64,000 nucleotides of DNA from Streptomyces cupreus (GTDB lineage Bacteria; Actinomycetota; Actinomycetes; Streptomycetales; Streptomycetaceae), in contig NZ_JACMSF010000046.1 in NCBI RefSeq assembly GCF_014257025.1, positions 1-64,000 of the forward strand. Direction: 5' to 3'. Shown piece by piece: positions 18,001 to 30,000 of the stretch. The notes under the pieces are model-generated. The model was not told the origin of the DNA. It did no database searches and saw only the letters and a program-made list of their open reading frames with translations. A program made the position numbers and the translations under genes. Every line of letters begins with the position of its first letter. The first letter of the stretch is position 1.

Positions 18001-21000
18001 TCTGCCGTCGGTCGGTGTCCACGACAGCTTCTTCGAGCTGGGCGGTGACAGCATCGTCGCCATTCAGCTCGTGGGCCGCGCCCGGGAGGCCGGGTACTCC
18101 ATCAGCCCGCGCGAGGTGTTCCGTCACCGTACGGTCGCGGCGCTGGCGCGGCTCGCCGGAGAAAGCGGCACGGGGGGCGCTGCGAAGGGCCGGAGCGGGG
18201 ACCTGCCCGCTCCCTTCTCGCTCGTCGCGCTCAGCGAGGCCGAGCGTGCCGAGTGCGTCGCGGCTGTCCCAGACCTCGTCGACGCCGTCCCGGCCACGCC
18301 GCTCCAGGAGGGCTTCTACTTCCACGCCTCCGTCGACGAGTGCGGCGCCGACGGCTACACCGTGCAGGACACCGTCGACCTCGCCGGTGACGTCGACCCC
18401 GAGGCCCTGCGGGCCGCCGTACAGCGCCTCCTCGACCGCCACCCGCTGCTGCGCGCCGCCTTCCACCAGCTCCCGGACGGCAGGATCGTCCAGCTCATCG
18501 GCGAGCGGGTCGAACTGCCCTGGCGCTACGCCGACCTGTCCGGTGTGGACGCCGAGCGGCAGGCCGCTGCCGCCGCCGAGGTCGGGCGGGAGGAGTGGGC
18601 GGCCGGATTCGACCTGGCCGTGCCGCCCCTGCTGCGGGCCGCGCTGATCCGGTACGGCGCCGAGCGCTCCCAGCTCGTGCTGACACTGCATCACATCGTG
18701 GTGGACGGCTGGTCGGTGTTGCTCCTGATGCGTGAGCTGCTGAACGGCTACTGGCCGGGCGACGCAGGGGCGTCGCGGCCGTTGGAGGATCTGGCGTACC
18801 GGGCCTACGCGGGCTGGCTTGCCGCCCGCGACACCGAGGGCGCACTGGGTACTTGGCGCGCGGCGCTCGCCGGCTTCGACGGCCCGACCCGGCTGCCTGT
18901 GATCGGGGCGGACATGGAGGATCGTCGTACGAGCACGATCACCGTGGAGCTGTCCACTGCTGAGACCGCTGACCTCGCGGCCCGGGCCCGGCGGCTCGGG
19001 CTGACGCTGAGCAGCGTGGTCCAGGGCGGTTTCGGCCTGCTGCTCGGCGATGTCGTCGGCTCCCGCGACGTGGTCTTCGGCACCACCGTCTCGGGCCGCC
19101 AGGCCCCCGTCGAGGGCGTCCAGACCCTGGTCGGTCTCCTCATCAACACGCTTCCCGCGCGGCTGCGGTGGCGTCCCGAGCAGTCGCTCGTGGACGTCCT
19201 CGCGCGCTTCCAGGACGAGCAGGCGGACCTGCTGGACCACCAGCACATGGGACTCGCTCAGATCCAGCGGGCCCTGGCGCATGGCGACCTGTTCGAAGCG
19301 CTGGTCGTCGTGGAGAACCTGCCCGACGCGGGCGAGCCATCCGACCCGACCGGACAGGTCCGCATCACCGGCTCGCACATCCGCGACTCCGTCCACTACC
19401 CCCTCGCCCTCACCGTCCTGCCCGGCGAACGGCTCCGGCTGCGCCTCGACCACGACCCGGCTCGCCTCGACACGGAGGCGGCCCGCCGGTTCGCCGATCG
19501 CCTCAAGGGCCTGCTCGACCAGCTCGTCACCGACCCGCGCCGCCCGGTCGCCCGGCTCGCCACCCTCCCGGCCGACCAGGTGCGCGCCACCCTGGACCGG
19601 CTGACCGGTGCCGTCCACGCCCTGCCCGACGACACCGTGCACGCGGCTTTCGCCCGGCAGGCCTACCGCACGCCGGACGCGACCGCACTGGTCCAGGAGA
19701 ACGGGCGGACCACCACGTACGCCGAACTGGACGCTCGGGCCGAGGCGTTGGCGCACCGGCTGCTCGGCCAGGGTGTGACGCCCGAGTCCGTCGTCGCCGT
19801 CGCCGTGCCCCGTTCGGCCGAGACGATCGTCGCCCTGCTCGGCGTCCTCAAGGCGGGCGCGGCCTACCTGCCGGTCGACGTCGACTACCCGGCCGACCGG
19901 GTGCGCTACATGCTCGCCGACTCCGGGGCGCGGACCGTCGTCGTCACCGCCGCGGCCCGGACCCGGCTCCCCGAGCTTGAGGGCGTTGCGCACGTGGTGC
20001 TCGGCGAGGGGACGGCCGCCGCCCCGGAGGCGACGGTGGGCGTGCCGGTCCACCCGGACAGTGCCGCGTACCTGATGTACACCTCCGGCTCCACGGGCCG
20101 CCCCAAGGGCGTGAGCGTGCCCCACCGCGCAGTCGTCGGCCAACTCGTCTGGACCGCTGCGCAGTTCGGCTACGGGCCGGGGGAGCGGGTCCTGCACCAG
20201 TACTCGACCAGCTTCGACCCGTCCGTCCTGGAGATCTTCACCCCGCTGCTGACCGGCGGCACCGTCGTGATCGCCCGGCCGGACGGGCACCGGGACCCCG
20301 CGTACCTCGTCGAACTCATCCGCCGCGAGCGGGTGACGAGCATCGATCTCGTGCCCTCGCTGTACGGCGCCCTGCTCGCCGAGGACGAGGCAGGACCGTG
20401 GTGGACCACCCTGCGCCGCGCCTTCAGCGGCGGCGAGGCTCTGCCCGTCCCGCTGGCCCGGCGCTGGCGGGAGCGTACCGGCGTTCCGCTGTTCAACGTG
20501 TACGGCCCCACCGAGGCCGTCATCCAGGTCACGAGCTGGGAGGCCGGTTCCGGCCTCCACGACCGGGGCTCGGTGCCCATCGGGCGATCCGTGTGGAACA
20601 CCCGCCTGTACGTCCTGGACCGCCACCTCCGCCCCGTCGCGGAGGGCGAGCCGGGCGAGCTGTACATCGCGGGCGCACAGCTGGCCCGCGGCTATCACGG
20701 GCGCACCGCGCTGACCGCGGAGCGTTTCGTCGCCGATCCGTTCGGCGGTCCGGGGGAGCGGATGTACCGCACCGGAGACATCGTTCAGTTCGGTGGAGAC
20801 GGTGTGCTCACCTATCTGGGGCGCACCGACCACCAGGTCAAGATCAGGGGTAACCGGGTGGAGCTCGGGGAAATCGAGGCCCGGCTGCGCGAGGTGCCGG
20901 CCGTCGGCGAGGTCGCGGTCGTGGCCCGCGACGACAAACGGGGAGTCAAGCAGCTGGTGGCCTACCTGGTCCCGGCCGCCGACGCGGACCTGGACGTCGA

Positions 21001-24000
21001 AGCCGTACGGGCCGCACTGAGCGGTGCGCTGCCCGCACCAATGGTGCCCAGTCACTTCGTACGACTGGACGCGCTGCCGCTCACCCCCGGCGGCAAGGTC
21101 GACCACAAGGCACTGCCCGCACCCGAGGTGCGCACGCGGCAGAGTCGTACCGCTGCCGTATGCGAGGGCCACGAGCGGCAGTTGTGCGCCATCTTCGCCG
21201 AAGTCCTCGGCATCGACACCGTCGAGGCGGACGAGGACTTCTTCGTCCTCGGCGGCGACAGCATCCTGTCGATGGCGGTCTCCAGCCGCGCCCGCAAGGC
21301 GGGCCTGGCGGTCACCCCGCGGGACGTCTTCGAGCACCGCACCCCGGCCGCTCTGGCGGCCACCCTCACCGGCACCGGCACGGAGCACAGCGCCCCGGCC
21401 GAGGCCGCCGCCTCCGACGGCGTCGGTGACGTGCCGCTGCTGCCGATCGTCCACCAGCTCCGCGAGGACGGCGGCACGATCAACCGCTTCAACCTGTCGA
21501 TGCTGCTCCAGGCCCCCGCCGACGCCGACACCGAGAAGCTGACCCGGGTCCTCCAGGCGGTCCTCGACCACCACGACGGCCTGCGGCTCACCCTCACGCG
21601 CATGGACCTCGGCCCGTCCATACCGGCCCTGTGGTCCGCCCGGACCGCCGCCCCGGGCGCGGTCGACGCCTCCGCGCTGCTCCGCCGCGTCGACGTACGG
21701 GACCTCGACGACGCCGCTGTCCGGGCGGCCATCGGCGACGAGTCCGACGCCGCCGCCAACCGCCTGGACCCCGACGGCGGTGTGATGGTGCAGGCGGTGT
21801 GGTTCGACGCCGGTACGGACCGTCCCGGACGGTTGCTGCTGGTCGTCCACCACCTGGTGATCGACGGTGTGTCCTGGCGGATCCTCCTCGGCGACCTGGC
21901 CGCCGCCTGGGACGCCGTCGTACGGGGTGAGCGGCCCGCCCTGGAACCGGTGCCCACCTCCCTGCGCGGCTTCGCCCGCAAGGTCGCCGAGCAGGCCACC
22001 TCACCGCAGCGGCAGGCCGAACTGCCGTACTGGGCCAAGACCCTGGCCCCCGGCGCCGAGCTGCTGCCCACAGCCACCCGCACCGGTACGTCCGGCGCGG
22101 CACGGGAACACCTCGTCACCCTGCCCGCCGAGGAGACCCGGGCGCTGCTGACCGCCGTGCCCGCCGCGGCGGGCGCCGACGTCACCGAGGTCCTGCTCGC
22201 CGCGCTGCGGCTGGCTGTCACCCGCTGGCGCGCATACGGCGGTTCGGCCCCCGACGGCGACCTGCTGGTCGACCTGGAGCGGCACGGTCGTGACGGCACC
22301 GACGCCGACCTGTCGCGCACCGTCGGCTGGTTCACCGGCCTCCACCCCGTACGCCTGCCCGCTGCCGCTGCCGCCGCCGACCCGCTCGACACGCTCAAGC
22401 AGGTCAAGGAGTCCGTGCGGTCCGCCCCGGACTCCGGCGCCGGGTACGGCATGCTGCGCTACCTCAACCCGCAGCTCGCCCCGGTGTTCGCCCAACTGTC
22501 CACCGCTCAGGTGCTGTTCAACTACTTCGGCCGACTCCCGGCCGAGCAGAGCAGCGACTGGGCGCCGGCCGTCGAGTCGGACGCGCTGCGCCTCGAGCCC
22601 GACGCCGACCTTGCCCTGCCGTACCCGCTCCAGGTCAACGCCGTCTGCGCGGACACCCCGCAGGGCCCCGAGCTGCGGGCCACCTGGACCTGGCCGGAGG
22701 GCGACGTGCTCACGGCCGAGGACGTGCACGCCCTCGGCCGTGCCTGGGCGGACGCCCTGCGCGAGCTCGTTGCTCGTACCGGGACGCCCGGTGCCGCGCC
22801 GTCCCTCACCCCGTCGGACGTGCCGCTGGTCACCCTCAACCAGGCCGACATCGACCGTATCGAGCGGGTCAGCCCGGTGCCGGTCGCCGACATCTGGCCG
22901 CTGTCGCCATTGCAGGAAGGCATCTACTTCCACGCCAGCTACGACACCTCGGCCCTCGACGTCTACACCGCGCAGGACACCTTCGACTTCGGCCATCGGC
23001 TGGACGCCGACCGGATGCGCGCGGCCTGCGCGGCCCTGCTGCGCCGCCACCCGAGCCTGTGCGCCGGTATCACCAGCGACGGCCTGCCCGAGCCGGTCCA
23101 GTTCGTGGCCCGGGCCGCCGACCTGCCCCTGCCGCTCACCGAGGTGGACCTCACCGGCCTGGCCGAGGACGAGCGGCAGGCACGGCTGGCGGAGATATCC
23201 GACACCGACCGGCGGCAGCGGTTCGACCTGGCCGCGCCCCCGCTGTTCCGGCTCACCCTGATCCGGCTCACCGACACCACCGACCGGCTGATGCTCAGCC
23301 ACCACCTCGTCGCGTGGGACGGCTGGTCCCAGTCCCTCTTCCTCGAGGAGCTGCTGGAGCTCTACGCGGCGGCCGGCGACGACAGCGCCCTGCCCGCTCC
23401 CGGCAGCTACCGGGACTACCTGAGCTGGCTCGCAGGCCGGGACTTCGACGCGGCCCGCGAGACCTGGCGGCGGGCCCTGGCCGGACTGGACGAGCCGACG
23501 CTCGTCGCCCGCGAGCGCGGTGACGAGCCGACCATGCCCCGCCGCCGCACCCTCAGCCTCGGCCGCGCGCTGAGTGACCGGCTGCGCTCGTCGGCCCGTG
23601 AACACGGGCTCACCCTCAACGCTGTGCTGTCCGCCGCTTGGGCGCTCGTCCTGTCCGCTGCGGTCGGCCGTGACGACGTGGTGTTCGGCGCCACCGTCGC
23701 GGGCCGCCCGGCTGAGGTGCCGGGGGTGGACAGCACGATCGGCATGTTCCTCAACACCGTGCCCCAGCGGATCACCCTCGACCCTGCGGAGCCGGTCGGC
23801 GACCTGCTGCGCCGCATCCAGGCGGAGCGGGTTCCCCTGATGGACCACGAGTACCTGGGCCTGGCCGAACTCCAGCGCGGGGGCGGTCACCCGACGCTCT
23901 TCGACACGCTGTACGTCCTGCAGAACTTCGCCGACGAGGGCGCCTTCAAACGGCTGACCGAGCGGCACGGCATCACGGGCGTGGGCAGCGTGGACGCGAC

Positions 24001-27000
24001 CCACTACCCGATGACCCTGATCGTCAACCCGGCGGAGACCGTCCAGGCCAAGCTGGAGTACCGGCCCGACCTGGTCGACGACGAGCGGGCCGAGGCCACG
24101 CTGGACCGCTTCGGCGCCCTCGTCGAGCGGCTCGTCGGCGACCTGACCACGCGCGTCGGATCCCTGGACCTGCTGCTGCCCGGCGAGCGGGAGTCCCTGA
24201 CCGCCGAATGGGCCGGCAGCCGCGAGCCCGTGCCCAACGAGACCATCGCCGACATGCTCACGGCCCAGGTCGCCCGCACGCCGGACGCGGTGGCCCTGGT
24301 CTTCGGCGAACGCGCGCTGACGTACGCCGAGTTGGACGCGCACATCAACCGGATCGCCCGGCTGCTGCTGGCACGGGGCGCGGGCCCGGAGAAGGTGGTC
24401 GCCCTCGCGTTGCCCCGGTCCATCGACATGGTGGCCGCGCTGTTCGCCGTCCTGCGCACGGGCGCCGCCTACCTGCCGCTGGACCTGGACCACCCGGCCG
24501 ACCGGCTGCGGCTGATGGTCGAGGACACCGGCCCGCTGTGCCTGGTGTCCACCACGGCCGTCGCTCCGACCCTGCGCGCGAAGGACGGTCCCGTCGCGCC
24601 CGAACTCCTCCTGGACGACGAGTCCGTGGCCGCCGAACTGGCCGCGCTTGCGGGCAAGGAGATCACCGACGCCGAGCGCCCGGCCTTCGCGCACGACGTA
24701 ACGGACCGCCTGGAGTACCCGGCGTACGTCATTTACACCTCGGGCTCGACCGGGCGCCCCAAGGGCGTCGTCACCCCGTACCGGGGTCTGACGAACATGC
24801 AGCTCAACCACCAGAAGGAGATCTTCGACCCGGCCATCGCCTCGGCAGGTGGGCGGCGGCTGCGCATCGCTCACACCGTGTCCTTCGCCTTCGACATGTC
24901 CTGGGAGGAGCTGCTCTGGCTCGTCGAGGGCCACGAGGTGCACGTCTGCGACGAGGAGCTGCGCCGCGACGCCGAGGCCCTGGTGGCCTACTGCGACCGG
25001 CACCGCGTCGACGTGGTCAACGTGACCCCGACCTATGCCCAGTTGCTCATCGAGGCGGGCCTGCTCGACCAGGACGACACAGCCGGGAAGCACCGGCCCG
25101 CCCTGGTGCTGCTCGGCGGGGAGGCCGTGTCGGACGCGGTGTGGAGCAGGCTGCGCCACACTGAGGGCACTTACGGCTACAACCTGTACGGGCCGACCGA
25201 GTACACGATCAACACGCTCGGCGGCTCCACGACGGGCAGCGCCACCCCGACCGTCGGCCTGCCCATCCGCAACACCCGTGCCTACGTGCTCGACGCGATG
25301 CTGCGCCCCGTCCCGCCGGGCTGCCCCGGCGAGCTGTACATCGCCGGCACCGGCGTGGCCCGTGGCTACCACGACCGGCCCGGCCTGACCGCCGAGCGGT
25401 TCGTCGCCGACCCGTTCGGCGAGCCGGGCGAGCGGATGTACCGCACGGGCGACCTCGTACGGCAGCGGCCGGACGGCCTGCTGGACTTCCTCGGCCGCAC
25501 CGACGACCAGGTGAAGATCCGCGGCTACCGGATCGAGCTGGGCGAGATCTCCACGGCGCTGTCCTCACATCCGGAGGTGGCCCATGCCGCGGTGGTCGTG
25601 AACGAGGCCGCGGACACCAAGCGCCTGGTGGGGTACTTCGTACCGGAGGACGGCACGGAAGCGGGGGAGGATCTGCTCCAGCGCCTGCGCGACCACCTGA
25701 AGGCCGGACTGCCCGACTACATGGTCCCTGCCGCGCTGGTCCCCGTATCGACGCTGCCGCTGACCGTCAACGGCAAGCTGGACGTCAAGGCGCTGCCCGC
25801 CCCGGACTTCGGCGGCGCGGGCAGCAGCCGCCCGCCGCGCACACCGCAGGAGGAGACGCTCTGCGCACTCTTCGCCGAGGTGCTCGGGCTGCCCGAGGGC
25901 AGCGTCGGCATCGACAGCGACTTCTTCGACCTGGGCGGCCACTCCCTGCTGGCCACCCGCCTGGTCAGCCGCGCCCGCACCGCCCTTGACGCCGAACTGG
26001 CGATCCGGGACCTGTTCGAGGCGCCGACCGTCGCCGAGCTGGTGGAGCGTGCGGCCCGCTCGGACACCGCCGCCCGCCCCGCGCTGACGGCAGCAGAGCG
26101 CCCCGAGGAGCTGCCGCTGTCCCACGCCCAGCAGCGGCTGTGGGTCATCCAGCAGATCGAGTGCACCTCGGCCGCGTACAACTTCCCGCTGGTGATGCGG
26201 TTGCGCGGTGCCCTCGACAAGGACGCGTGGCGCAGGGCACTGGCCGATGTGACGGTCCGCCACGAGGCGCTGCGCACGGTCTTCGCCGAGCGCGACGGCC
26301 AGGTGTTCCAGCGCGTCCTGCCCGCCGAGCAGGCGCACCCGGTGGTGGAGCACGTCAGCGCCGCCGAGGACGAGGTGCCCGGCGTCGTGGACCGGGTCGT
26401 CAACCGGCCGTTCGACCTCGCCGCCGAACTGCCCCTGCGCGCGACAATCGTGGAGCTGGCACCCGACGACCACGTCGTCGTCCTGCTGCTGCACCACATC
26501 ACCACCGACGAGTGGTCGGACCGACCCTTCCTGCGTGACCTCGCCACCGCCTATGCCGCGCGCCTCGACCCCGGCGAGGCCCCCGACTGGGAGCCGCTGC
26601 CCGTCCAGTACGCCGACTACGCCCTGTGGCAGCAACGCCTGCTCGGCGACCTCGCCGACCCGGGCAGCCTGGCCGCCCGGCAGCTGGAGTACTGGCGTAC
26701 GACGCTGGACGGCGCGCCCGAGGAGCTGGAGCTGCCCGCCGATCGCCCCCGGCCCGCACGTCCGGCGTTCTCCGGCGCCGAGCTGGACATCGAGTTCGAC
26801 GCCGACGTCCACGAGGGGCTGAAGCGGCTCGCCCGCGAGACCGGCGCCAGCATGTTCATGGTCGTGCACGCGGCCGTCGCCGCCCTGCTGCACCGCATGG
26901 GCGCCGGGACGGACATCCCCCTGGGCGCGCCCATCGCCGGGCGGAGCGACGAGGCGCTCGACGATCTGGTCGGCTTCTTCGTCAACACGCTCGTGCTGCG

Positions 27001-30000
27001 CACGGACCTCGGCGGCGACCCGAGCTTCAGCGACCTGCTGGCCCGGGTCCGGGAGACCGACCTGGCCGCGTTCTCCCACGCGGACGTGCCGTTCGAGTCG
27101 GTCGTGGAGAAGCTCAACCCGACCCGGTCCCTCTCCCGCAACCCGCTGTTCCAGGTGATGGTCGGCTACCACGCCCGCACCGGCGAGGGCCTGGAACTGC
27201 CCGGACTGGGCGTGGAGTACGTGCCGTTCCGGATCAGCTCCGCCAAGTTCGACCTGGTGTTCAGCTTCACCGAGCAGCTGGCCGCCGACGGCGGCGCGGG
27301 CTCCCTTGCCTGCCGTCTGGAGTTCGCGACCGAGCTGTTCGACCACGAGACCGCCGAGCGGATCGGCGACCGGCTGCGCAGGCTCGTCGCCGCCCTGGTG
27401 GCCGCACCCGAACGGCCCGTCTCGCAGGCGGAGATCCTCTCGGACGACGAGCGGCGGCAGGTCCTTGAGGGCTTCAACGCCACCGCACGCGAGGTGGACG
27501 AGGCATCCCTGCCCGCCCTGTTCGCCCAGCGGCTCGCCGAGCGGCCCGACGCGGTCGCCGTGGTGGAGCGGTCCCGCTCGGTCAGCTACGCCCAGTTGGA
27601 CGCCCGCTCCAACCGCATCGCCCGGCTCCTCGCCGCACGCGGTGTCGGCGCCGAGAGCGTGGTGGGTGTGGCCGTGCCCCGGTCGGTCGACATGGTCGCC
27701 ACCGTGCTGGCCGCGCTGAAGCTGGGCGCCGCGTTCCTGCCGCTTGACCTGGCCCACCCGGCCGACCGCCTCGCCTACATGATCGAGGACGCCGGCACCG
27801 CGCTGGTCGTCGGTACCGAACCGGTGGCAGGGAAGATCCCAGGCGTGGCAGGCGCACCAGTGGTGTTGCTGGACGCCCCGCAGACGGCCACCGAACTCGA
27901 CCGGCTGCCCGAATCCCCTGTGGAGGGCGACCCGGTCGCCCTCGACCAGGCCGCGTACGTGATCTACACGTCCGGTTCGACCGGCCGCCCCAAGGGCGTC
28001 GTCGTCCCGCACGAGGGCATCTCCAGCCTGGTCGCCACCGCTGTCGACCGTATGGGCCTGCAACGCGACAGCCGGGTGCTGCAGTTCGCGTCCATCGGCT
28101 TCGACGTCTTCGTCTTCGAGCTGGCGATGGCCCTGTGCCACGGCGGACGCCTCGTCCTCATCACCGACGAGGCCCGCGTCGCGGGACCGGCGCTCACGGA
28201 CTTCCTCGCGGACCAGCGGATCACCCACATGATCCTGCCGCCGTCCCTCGTGTCGGCCCTGCCGCCCGGCTGCGAGCTGCCCGAGGGGTCCACCGTCCTG
28301 GTCGGCACCGAGACGGTGCCACCGGACCTGTTCGAGCGCTTCGGCAGCACCGCCCACCTGATCTGCGCGTACGGTCTGACCGAGGCGACGGTCAACTCCA
28401 CGCTGTGGCCCTCCCGGGAGCACGGCGGCCGCCCGGCCGGCCGGGTGCCGATCGGCCGGCCGGACCCCAACACCCGTGCCTACGTCCTGGACGAGCACCT
28501 GCGGCCGGTGCCGCCTGGGGTGGTGGGGGAGCTCTACGTCTCCGGCCGCGGCCTCGCCCGCGGCTACCTCGGCAAGACCGCCCTGACCTCGGAGCGGTTC
28601 GTCGCGGACCCGTACGGCCCGCCCGGCAGCCGCATGTACCGCACCGGCGACCGCGCCCGGTGGCGGGCGGACGGCAACCTCGACTTCCTCGGCCGGGTCG
28701 ACACCCAGGTGAAGGTGCGGGGCTTCCGGATCGAGCTGGGCGAGATCGAGGCGGCGCTGACCTCGCACCCGTCGGTGGCCCAGGCCACCGTGGTACCCGA
28801 CCGCGACGGCGACATCGTCCGCCTGGTCGGCTACGCGGTCCTCGAGTCGGGGGAGCTCGACCCGCTGGAGCTGCGCGCCCATGTGAGCGGGCAGCTGCCC
28901 GAGTACATGGTTCCGGCGTTGATCGTGCCGCTGGACGGCCCGCTGCCGCTGACGCCCAACGGCAAGCTGGACCGCAGGGCACTGCCCGCACCGGACTGGT
29001 CCGCGATGACCGGGGACGCCCGCCCGGCCACCGAGACACAGGCCCGTCTAGCCGAGCTGTTCTGCGAGATCCTGAAGCTGGACAGCGTCGGCGTGCACGA
29101 CAACTTCTTCGCACTCGGCGGCCACTCCATGGCCTCCATGCGGCTCCTGGGCCGTATCCGCGCCGAGTTCGACGTCGAACTGAGCATCCGGGACGTCTTC
29201 GACGCGCTGACGATCGCCGGTATCGAGGCCAAGCTGGAGGGCGCGGCCAAGGCCCGTCCGGCCCTGCGTCCGGTCGAGCACCGTGCGGAAACGCGGGCGG
29301 TGGCCCCGGTCCAGCGCAGGCAGTGGGAGGCGTACCGCCGTAACCCGGGCTTCGACCATGCGCTGGTGCTGCGCTCGCCGGGCGGACTGGACGCGGAAGC
29401 GCTGTCGGCGGCGCTGGCGGATGTGGTGACGCGCCACGAACCCCTGCGTACCGCCTTTGAGGAGCGCGAGGGCGCGGTGTTCCGCCGGACCGCGGAGCAA
29501 CCGATCCTGCGACGGGAGGAGCGCGCGGACCTGGACGCCCGCCTGGCCGAACTGGCCGCCGGGAGACCGGAGCTGGAGCGGGAGGCACCGCTGCGGGCCC
29601 ACCTGCTGTCAGCTGAGGACGGCGAACATGCGCTGCTGCTGACCACGCACCACCTGGCCGTGGACGAATGGTCCGTGGTGCCGCTTTTCCGTGACCTCAC
29701 CACGGCGTACGCGGCCCGTACGCAGGGCCGGGCGCCCGAGTGGGAGCCGCTGCCGGTGTCGTACGCGGACTACACGCGCTGGGCGAGCGAGGTGCTGGGT
29801 GATCTCGGCAACCCGGAGAGCCGGGGCGCCCAGCAACTGGCGTACTGGCGGCAGACGCTGAAGGACGTACCGTTCCAGCTGGCCCTCCCGGCGGACGGCG
29901 GCACACGCCCGTCCTCGCCGGGTAGCGGCCACGTGGGCTTCGTCCTGGACGAGGAGTTGCACGCGGCCGTGGACGACCTGGCCCGGACGACCGGCACCAG

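Noticed and set aside
15815..21853. A very long open frame (about 2000 codons) antisense to the NRPS, and others at 22001-25372 and 25565-28882
   Set aside because: They mirror the NRPS codon pattern, give low-complexity Gly/Arg/Val/His-rich translations with no domains, and are expected in high-GC genes with strong third-position bias.
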